A DNA stretch of 64,000 bases. Source: Himantopus leucocephalus (lineage: Eukaryota > Chordata > Aves > Charadriiformes > Recurvirostridae). The DNA is taken from the NCBI GenBank assembly GCA_003993805.1, contig RSEF01000001.1, forward strand, positions 153,285,781 through 153,349,780. The letters are read 5' to 3'. The notes below the pieces were generated by a model that was given only the letters and a program-made list of their open reading frames with translations, ran no database searches and was not told the DNA's origin. Within the stretch, counting starts at the first letter, position 1. Each line of letters begins with the position of its first letter. Below are positions 54,987-64,000 of the stretch, piece by piece. The position numbers and the translations under genes are program-made.

Positions 54987-57900
54987 GTAAGTTATCACGT
55001 ATTTACTATTCATAACCCATATCATTAGATATGTTATTACCATTCCACATATTTACTTCATTACTGCATCTGTTCTCCTTGATGTATTATTTGTACTGTA
55101 ACAGTACCTAGAGGTCCACGGCACACACCAGTCACAGAGCTCTAAGGAAAGGCAGTCCTTGGTCTGATGAGTTGTACTTCCTTGGTCCTAAGGCAGTCTC
55201 GCACAGGGCTGTTCTCCTGAGGTAAATTACATCTGACCCTTGACAGCTTTTAGAAAATAAGAATGGTCAGCAGCCGAAAAGCTCACAACACCTTCCTGCC
55301 TGCCCTGCAATGGACAGCCCAAGCATCTCTACAAATGTTTTAACTGGAGTTAGTAAGCCAAGAAACCCCCAAAAGTCATAACATTAGACAAATCACATAG
55401 TCCGTAAGGAGTAAGTCTAACATTTCTTTTACTACAACAGGGGAATAATTTCTTATCTGACAGAGGTAGGAAATAGTTTAGCTGTCATTTAAATGTATGT
55501 GCTCTGTGCCCTACAGCTCACTTGGGCACAAATTAAACAGGAGCCTGGTAGTCTTTTTCGGTCACCTCCTATGAATAGATTTAATATTCATGTGCTAAAA
55601 AGGGAAACTTGTGCTTTCTGTGATGATAAAAATGCCTCCACATGCAGCAGCTTCTTGATGTCAGGGGAAGTAGTATAATGGAAGGATGTTATATTTATGG
55701 AGAGAAACTGGTGCATAGACTTGTCTCTGTATATTGACATGCAAAAAAAATACAATATTATTGGTAATAAAACAAAACAAGATAAATATCTTTATTTAAT
55801 GCAACAGACGGTGTATTTTGGAATATGTCTTTTTGATCTATTGAGCTTCAAGTACATATTTTTCTGAAGACATGGGAAATGCGTGGCCAGAAATTATTAT
55901 TTTGTCAATGGATTGAATGTAAATTCAGTTATAGGGTTTATAGGATGTTGCCTGCCTACTCTGTCAGATGCCTCACCACATCTGCACTGGTCTGTTGGCA
56001 TCTCTCAGCTGCCACTTTTGTTAGCCCAGATTCATTCATTTCATTTCAAAAGCATCTCACTTATGAAATGCTTGGAGTGAGAAACCTAGTTGCTCCACAC
56101 TCTCACTGTGGTGAAGGAGAGAACCTGTTTCAGGCCATCACAGTCTTGAATTGCCTTTTGGAGATGCTTCTTTCTTCTCACTGAAGACCGAGAGAACCTG
56201 GGACTGTAGCATGGCCAGCAGAGGGGTCTGCCTGGTGTCAGGCTGGACACAGCTGATGTGTAGATGTGGAGGTAGGGGAAATTAGAAGGACTTTTCCTGG
56301 AGGGGAAATGTAGATTTACTCGCTCCCCGCCAGCCTGTCACCAGAAGAAGGAAATGGAGTTGAACGGTCACCCGTCCTGGTTCTAGCCTACCAAACCTTG
56401 CTCTCAGCAGCTGCAACTCTTCCTGCAACTGTTTTCAACACGGCTGCTTTCCCAGCTTCCGTTACAGCTGTTGTTGAGGCTGAACAATCACAGCATGTTT
56501 CTTCCACTTCAGAAAAGTTTACGGTAGTCAAGACAGCCATTGGACATAAGCTATAATATCTGCATGTGTTCAGTGCAGCATGCTGATTTACCCCTGGAGC
56601 ATACTGCACATATGCACAAGTTCATGTGATGTGGCAATTTCCCTTCTTCCTTCCTGTACTTGGAGAGGATCGGTGGCTTTTATAAAATGAATCTATGAGT
56701 GTATTTCATCAAGGGGTCACATGGTCAGGCAAACCTCTTTAAGCATATCCTTTGATAACTAGAGAAAGTTTTCTGCCCATTTTATTTTGGGAACATGTAT
56801 AAGTGGACATTATGAAATGTATTTTAATATTGCCTAGATTAAAAACCCCTGTTATTGGTAGTATCGCTCATGGCAACTCCATGAAAGTCAGGTACCTAAT
56901 TTCATAGACACAATGAATTGAAAAAATTGAACATTTCTGTGGAGTAACTTGAAAGGAAAAACATCCATTCAGTTATTTTATTTTGGAATGTGTCAAATTT
57001 TCTGCTGAAAGCCTTGAAGGAGTGTGCAATGACCTGCTTTTTGTTTGCTTCTACATGACATTCCAATGTTTCATCTAGGAAATGTGCTACATTTCTTTAA
57101 GAACGCATTTTTAAGAGGCATTTCAGCCTCCTTTTAAAAAAGCTGAAACATCAAAATGAAATAACATAATTCAAAACATAACTAAAATATTTGTTCTGAA
57201 ATGTTCCTTTGACATGAAAAGAATTTGTTAATTTTCTCATGGGAAACACATTCGTTTTCCATTGGAATTAGCATATGCCCTTGAAAAAAACCCCACAATT
57301 TAAACTGAACTGAACTATTTAGTATAGAAACTTTCTGCTGAAGAAGAAATGTTTGATCAGCTTTTTTCATATATAGAAACCTGAAATAATTGGTCTAATT
57401 TTTAGAGCTGCTGAGCATTCATAGATTGCTTTGAAGTTAGTAGTAATTCAGAAGTGTTCTGCATTTTTGCAAACCAAGCCACTTGTTTTGGTTTCAAAGT
57501 ACTCTTATCTGTGACTAAGTTTAAGCATTTGCATCTAAAAAAGAACCCACCGTAAAATGGTCTACCAAAAAGAATATGTGTGCTGCTTTTACTTCCTCCT
57601 TTCCAAAATGCATGAAGTAAGAAATCCAGAGAAGCGAACCCCTTTGTGGTTTGACTGATGTAAAGACCACTGCTTCCTCTTCTCTAGGGTGTGTTCGTGA
57701 TCCGGGGTTAGCAGAATGATGCAGAACAATTACCTCAAACAAAAGAATTTCTACTACTCAGTCCAGAGATTGTTCAGGATGTATTTTCTGAGCCCTCATC
57801 TCAAAAGACAAGATGGGAAAACAGCTCCCTTTTCATCTTAAAGTGACTAAAAAGTTTTGCATTTTAGTAGAACATAAATGTTATTCTTATGCAAAGTTCT

Positions 57901-60900
57901 ACTCAGAGGTTTGTGATTTTTTCTTGATTTCATATCAAATTTGTGGAAATCCATAATATCCTTGGTTTAAACTACAGATGGGTTCAAACTACAAACTTTT
58001 GTTCCATTCTTTTATTCTTTGAATTTGATCTAGATTGATCCTAAAACTGTTGTTTAACTGGCCTCGGACTATTAACATTTTAAGAGCTGTTCCTGTCTGT
58101 TTTTCTTCAAAGTACTTAGTTCAAAGCAATCCAAACTAGTTGTGGTTCTAAATCTAGGTGTTAAACAAAAAATAAAATTTGCCAAAAATACATTTTTGCA
58201 TCAATCAAAGACATTGGTATTTTGGTATTTGGGGTATTTTAGAGGAAGGAGTGCAAGGTACAGAGCAGTAGTATTTGTTGAACGGTATAAATATTTATTT
58301 CAGAGTGTTTGCTGGCATTTCTTTAGGACTATGCCTAACAGCGTTAAAAAAGGTAAATATAATGAAAACCAAATGTCTCTTCTTGAGTGAAAGAGAATAT
58401 TTTGTCTGACAAAAAGCTTTTATTTTTGTTTTGCTTTAAACCAGTTACAGCTGTGAAGGGGTGAGGAGGCAGCTGCAGGGTGTTCATGGTGCGTGGAGGT
58501 GGGAGGTGGCAACAGCAGGAATCCAGAAGCAGCTGGGGCAGCAGAGGTGTGTCAATAGCTGATGGACAGAGGATTTGATACCCAGAGGAATCAAGGCTGG
58601 ACGGAAGTATCTGGTGGCCGGACAGGTCATGCCCAGCATGTGAGAGCAGAAATCCAGGGAAAGGAGGGGATGGAGTCTACGGGAGTCAGGAAAAGTGATG
58701 GACTGAGGCAGCAGCAAGGGTGAGGGCTAAAAGGAAGAGGAAGGAACAGTGCTGAAGTCAGAAGCCCATGTTTCCCCTAAAAAAGATCCAGAAAATGTTT
58801 CTTTAAACCTGTAGCAGGTCAGGAATAGTGCAATATTTATGAGAATATATAATTCACCCATTTGTGAACTACCCTTTTCCCCATTATTAACATTACCTTT
58901 CCCTCTTCTTTTTAAGAACAGACAGTGGATGTCATGCTGCTTAGCCTCTCATTGTTTTGCTTCCTGATTTTCCTTGGAGGTTTGCTGATAAGTGCATGTA
59001 GAAGGTAATGTACATTTCTGGAAGGTAGTGTATGTCTCTGTTGGAAGAGAGGGCAGGGAGGAAGAGAGGTGGGGGTGAGGGTATGCAAACAATACAATGG
59101 ATTAAAGTCAAACACAAATCTTCTCAGAGAAGTTATGTTTACAAGAAGGAATTAATTGTGCATTTCCAACTATTTCTAACAAAGGAGTGCTAGATGGAAG
59201 ACAAAGCTACTGAGCACTGTCACTGTCATCTCACAGCTCCCATCACAGTCCCTGGAGCTTCAGCCTCACATCCTACTCTCAACTGTCTCTCTGCCACTAT
59301 AAATGACATTTTTTTCACCTTTGACTGCTGCCTCTTCACCCTCAGTGTGACTTTCCCCCATGCTTTGTGGGTTCTGCATTCAGGGCCACCAGCGTTAATC
59401 ACGCCAAAGATGAATTGCATTTGCCATATTGCCCAATTTCATTTCATAATCCATGGGTACAACTGAGGGCAATATTTTACTCTAAGCTGGACAGTTTACA
59501 AGAAATAAATAAAAAAGGAACGTCAGGCTGACAGAAGGAATTTGCTTTGCTGTACTATTAGTACAGCAAATAGTAGTGGTGCTACGCCCACCAACAATTA
59601 ATGCAGCCAACTGCCTTCATGCCACTACTTTTCTGCCTGGCAACATAGCTTTCCTATCCACATGGTAGAGAAGGCTTTCCTGAACTGAAAAAAAAACCAT
59701 GTTCAGGATAGGATGGTAACTCAAGATGCCTTAGTATTTGGAAGGTGCAGTATGCAAATGGAACCTCTGTTAAAAGTAACTTGATTATTTAATTAATGAC
59801 TAAATATGAGTCCTGATAAGGATTAAAGAAGCTATCATGTGCTCTATCTTCTTTCGGTAAACAAAGGCTCAAGGACCTATAGATATGAAAGTGTTAATAT
59901 AAAAACACGGAATAAAAAGTTTCCCCTGAGGTAAACAGAGCATGTGATTGAAAGCCATTTGCACTTAAACATAAACCAATATTCTGGTCAAATAATGAGG
60001 AGTGACACTGGCCTCAACAGAGCAATTCAGCTGGTGGATCTTCCCAGTGGAAAATTTACAAAATCAACAGATAGTATTTTGTCATGATACAAAATGTTTT
60101 TTCATGGTTCTGTGTAGACACCACTCACTCTCAAACCCGAATTCTGCTAGACCTCAGCAAATGAGTTAAAAGATGTTTCCGATGCTATACCCCCTGTCTG
60201 TCATCCAATGTTTCTTTCTTTGATTATCACACTTTATGGGTAATATTTTTAGTTATGAAAAGCACATAGAGAAGTAATTTTTTAGCTATAGACATAGTAG
60301 CATGCCACCAGCTCTTGCTTTGCTTGGAAATCAAATGTGGGTGCATATCCATGCAATCCTTTTAATTCTCTAGCATGTTAAAAACCAGTCAGGCTGAAGA
60401 AGAGATGGGAAAAATGTTGGGAAAAATGTTGAGAAAAATGTCTGCAGTGAAACAAAAAAGGGTAGAATGGCTTTAGAAATGGTAGATGCCTGTCTAATTA
60501 GCATATCTATTACAAAGCATTGTTGAATGTTCTGTTCCTGCAGACATTTAAGAGTTGCATGTCTGTATCACTCTCTTGTAGGTATAGATGCCTGGAAGTT
60601 ATAACCATGCCTGTTCCACATCCTTCAGATAATATCAAAACTTGGTTAGCTGCAGATGAGACTGACCACCAGGTAGCGTGTGTCTGTCTTTTTTCTCTCA
60701 CTATATTGACACGTATGATACTACCTGTGATCAGAATGGTACAACATTAAATTTGGAGCAGCGGGTCAGTTTTAAGACAAACTGGGAAAAAGAAATGCAG
60801 AGCATTTGCAGTGGAGCCAGAAGAGAACAGAAAGCTTGTGGAGATTACAGGACAATGATCTCAGTAGACAGGATGGAGAAAATCCTCAGGGGAGTATTAT

Positions 60901-63141
60901 CTCAAGAGTGCCTCAAAGAGAAAGTGTTTCAGCATATCCACACTCAATGGGCCAAGAGTTTAAGGAGCGTTCACCCTGATTCCCTGCAGAATAATCAGTT
61001 ATGGGATTTTACATGTATAAATATGTGGCCAAGTTATCAAAGGGAAAGTTTTTGTGGAGATCTGCAAGTGATTGCTTATGTTAACGTGAATGCGTACATT
61101 CTTATGGCAACTAAGAGGAAGATCCACAACGCACGAAACATAAACTACCCTAACTGTGCACCTGCTGCAGGATAAGACTGTGTACAGGGGTGTTTACTTT
61201 GGAAATGATGTGCTGTAAGTTCAGATGCTAGCTTATCTCATGGCAAATTACAAGTCTTTAGTCAATGGGGCAAAACAGAAAATAAATATTTGCAATATTT
61301 TTGTGGCTATCATTAATAGAGCTCCTTGGCTGGCACAGTCAATGCTTCTTATCGTTGTCTGTCATTGTGTAAGTTGGAGGAAAAAGTGCTCTCATCAGGC
61401 AGTGGTCTAGATCCCTACAACTCTGGTGAAGCTACACAGTGAACTGTGCTCCCAGAGGTATGATAAGATTGCCTCTTAGCCGGCTTTTCTGGAACACATG
61501 ACGAGAAGGTGCAGGTGTGCCCAAACTATGTTTTTGGAGGGGGGAAACATCATTGAAATAGAAAACTGTAATGAGGATTTCTCCATCCTATGCACTCAAA
61601 ATGTTTGTTCAGAGCCTCTACAGGATTTCTATTACTTTTACTCTGTCCTACTTTATTACTGTACCTACACTGCAATATCACTCTCTTCTAGTAGTGCATT
61701 CAGCCATGTGACTAACAATTGCCAATGTGAGGTCTTATGCCAAGTTCTCTCCCAGGGACAAAATATGTACCTTCCAATATTGTGTTTTGGTTTTTATATG
61801 AGTATACTTACATGATTACAAACTCTGAGAGAAACCATGGACCGTCTCAATTAATGAATCACAGTTTGAATTGTGAGGCAAGAGGAGTGGGTTGTTTCGT
61901 TTAGTTTTATTTTACTTTCCCAAAGAAAAATTTGTGGAAAAACTGACATGCATATGCTATACAATCATATTACAAACAACAAGATTGAAGTGTTTTGAAC
62001 TTGCACCTGGAGTTCGTTCCACAAACCTTGGACTGGCTCCCCAGGGCAGACTGTGCTCCTCTTCTTCTTTACAGTCATCTTCTTAGAAAAGACAAGCCCA
62101 AGAGCTCCAGAACTGGACTGAAGCCAAGTATCTTATTCTCAAGAGTCATTTCTATAGCACTTCTGGCCAAAATTATCTGACCAAATTTGACTATGCAAAA
62201 ATCGTTTGGCGCTGTTTTCACCAGTAATGCTAAATAACTAGTAATTCCCCTTGTGGTCATCACATATGGACTGGCAGAATGTAAAGATAAAATCATCACA
62301 ATCAAACTTGTATTCTGTATCTCCCTTCACCCTACAACTGCATACACTGCTATTTAGGGGGTCTTTGTATTCAATATATAAATTAAAAAATCACAGCAAT
62401 CAATGATCACCACAAAAAAATATATTTAATATCACTAACAGAGAAAGAAGACATTTCTGTCCCCAAAGTGTTACAAACACTGAATATATCTTTGACAGTA
62501 AGATCTCAGCATAGCTGTGTAATTACTGTCTAGATGATTACAAGTGGCTGAGATGACTGTTGATGGCACATCTAGGAAGGATAAATTGAATAAAACATAA
62601 GGAATATATCAGTATCTCAAATACTGCTGATGCCTGAAATAGCAAAGACATTGACTTTGGACACAGCGTAAGAGTTAAGAAGACTGGGTGCTGAGATAAA
62701 CTGTTTTATCCAACAAATAAATATAACCCCAGAAAACTAGACTGTGACTTTGACATAAACCTTTGATACATAGTCATATCAGCTTGGAGGGTGACAAGCA
62801 AAAAATTAGGGTTCAGAACAACTAAGCAAATTTGCCTGTGAGCAACTTTTAGATTGAGAGAGTAACTCACATGGTCTCTGTATTCCAGTTATCACGACAG
62901 AGTAAATAATTTGTGCTAATCCCAGATACACCAAATAAGTAGCATGTTGTAACAATATCCAGAATTTGTAATACCATTGAATGCAGATGTTGTGCATAAT
63001 GTAATTTTTATCCAACAGAAACAAATATCAATGCAAATGGAGACACACTCAGAGGTTACTATGGGAATACCAGAAGACAGTGGAGAAAAATACAATCAAC
63101 AACAGAAATGTTTGAAGGAATCTGGATTAGAAGACCTGTAG
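54842..63141 (+). CDS. Gene 3: IL-5/IL-3 receptor alpha-like chain, 3' half
   Basis: Third receptor of the same family, plus strand. Four exons: 54842-54986, 58917-59004, 60582-60672 and 63019-63141. Phases (0-1, 1-2, 2-0, 0-stop) agree and join to 148 codons plus stop. It encodes the end of the membrane-proximal domain with KKCAAQVRVKKEVC and IRNKIWSEWSEPVF, one membrane helix ending CRR, a Box1-like MPVPHPSDNIKTW and a tail ending ESGLEDL. Spacing Cys-X5-WSEWS and the P-V-P-x-P-S-x-N-I-K pattern resemble human IL5RA (PIPAPKSNIK). Neighbourhood with CSF2RA would predict IL3RA, so no symbol is given. Upstream exons were not found; no stop or frameshift is seen in the part read. Confidence 0.8.
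58917..59004 (+). CDS. Gene 3 exon: transmembrane helix
   Basis: 88 nt, phase 1 to 2, acceptor TTTTTAAG and donor GTAATG. It encodes QTVDVMLLSLSLFCFLIFLG and GLLISACR. The length equals the membrane exon of gene 2. Confidence 0.88.
59546..59570. repeat. Perfect 25-bp palindrome
   Basis: Arms TTTGCTGTACTA and TAGTACAGCAAA are perfect 12-bp inverted repeats around a single T. It lies in a gene 3 intron. Confidence 0.95.
60582..60672 (+). CDS. Gene 3 exon: Box1 segment
   Basis: 91 nt, phase 2 to 0, acceptor CTTGTAG and donor GTAGCG. It encodes YRCLEVITMPVPHPSDNIKT and WLAADETDHQ. MPVPHP is the proline-rich Box1. Confidence 0.88.
63019..63141 (+). CDS. Gene 3 terminal coding exon
   Basis: 123 nt after a TCCAACAG acceptor. 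It encodes KQISMQMETHSEVTMGIPED, SGEKYNQQQKCLKESGLEDL and a TAG at 63139-63141. Phase 0 fits the Box1 exon. It is too far downstream (2.3 kb) to be certain, but it is open, acidic and of normal length for this family. Confidence 0.72.
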   Translation, partial: KQISMQMETHSEVTMGIPEDSGEKYNQQQKCLKESGLEDL

Positions 63142-64000
63142 GGATGATGCACCTGCATGCAAGAGTTACCTTTCTGTGAGGTGAACAATAGTCTGACAGA
63201 TCTAAGAATGGCTGATACTGGAGTTTATCTGAGCCCAATAATTTGAAATATTTTGAGCTCTGACATTGTGCAAATCTTAAAATGAGCTTTGGATCACAAA
63301 GGCAAAGCAGTACCTTGCAGTTTGTCTCTAACTACTACTGATCTTCAGCCCAGTAAAATTATAGCACCTCAGACAATATGATCTAATATTGAAGTCCACG
63401 CGGGTTAAAATGGAATTAGAGTTAGTGTTTCATAATGCTGCAATAGCTTCCAAGTACTGTCTGATAGATCAATGCCTTTGAAGACTGGCTGTTCATGCAA
63501 ATCCCATACTAGCTATTCAACATCTGATTGGTCATGAGAAATGGTGGAAGCAATGAACGTTTTTGGAAACAGCAGCAGGAGCTCACAAGGGTTCTTTAAA
63601 GCTCAAAAAAATCTCTTTCTGAGGCACTGCATTTTGTAAGAAGACATCAACCAGAAAGAAGAGTCAGGTGTGAAGACACAAGGTCTTTTCATGTGATGGA
63701 CTTTTTCCTTTGAAGTTAGTAAAAGCAGAAAACCTTAGACAAGGTAAAGAAAATGATTGATTAAATAAGTATAACTCAGTGAAGTTTAAGTTCAGGACTG
63801 ACCAACTCTTGCTATTTATTTTTCCCTGTCCTTTTAAAGAAACCTTTCTTTTTGTTTCCATAAGGTGGTGAAGCATTCCAGTTCATTTTGACGTACACAA
63901 ACAGGGCAGACTATTTTAACTCTTAGTTGAGACAGTATTTATTTGACTGCAAGAGAAGGAATATAGGGCCTTGATTTCGCAAGAAAGACATTTCTGTAGA
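63142..64000. other. Gene 3 3' UTR or downstream, nothing further recognised
   Basis: No canonical AATAAA was seen in this stretch; an ATTAAA variant occurs near 63759. No other gene was recognised. Confidence 0.4.

Overview
The window looks like nuclear DNA from a bird. It carries many CR1 LINE fragments with the typical 3' end (3' tails at 7729-7838, 17987-18140 and 47365-47712) and endogenous retrovirus LTRs of a family common in birds. Its genes are split into short exons with GT-AG introns, and intergenic space is large. No bacterial-type genes, rRNA or tRNA were seen. Most open frames in the six-frame translation are chance frames in introns or repeats.

The biological content is a cluster of three haematopoietic cytokine-receptor alpha-chain genes of the GM-CSF/IL-3/IL-5 receptor family, arranged right, left, right. 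Gene 1 (+, exons 18569-29084) is a CSF2RA gene; the signal-peptide and first N-domain exons were not found and may lie in or beyond the 1000-N gap. Gene 2 (-, exons 41867 down to 31274) is a second, diverged CSF2RA-type gene. It lies tail-to-tail with gene 1, has almost the same exon lengths and the same splice phases, and has its own signal-peptide exon. Gene 3 (+, exons 54842-63141) is a third family member, seen only from the WSXWS exon to the stop. Its membrane-proximal motifs look most like IL5RA, although its place beside CSF2RA would suggest IL3RA. In mammals CSF2RA and IL3RA are also neighbours. The three proteins would be single-pass surface receptors with short tails carrying a Box1-type proline motif. 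Alpha chains of this family bind the cytokine and signal with the common beta chain through JAK2/STAT5.

Region by region: 1-4.9 kb is a decayed endogenous retrovirus (gag/pol remains plus a damaged 3' LTR). 5-16 kb is intergenic, with a MIR-like relic and CR1 pieces. 16.1-18.1 kb is CR1 around a 1000-N gap. 18.5-29.2 kb is gene 1. 29.2-31.2 kb is the short tail-to-tail spacer. 31.3-41.9 kb is gene 2, with a solo LTR in an intron. 42-54.8 kb is mostly unrecognised DNA, with CR1, a second solo LTR and another 1000-N gap. 54.8-63.1 kb is the 3' half of gene 3.

The assembly has quality problems. There are two placeholder gaps of exactly 1000 N and one of 10 N, all bounded by CR1 copies in opposite orientation. 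Several single-N junctions are flanked by near-identical direct duplications, which look like unmerged contig ends or alleles.
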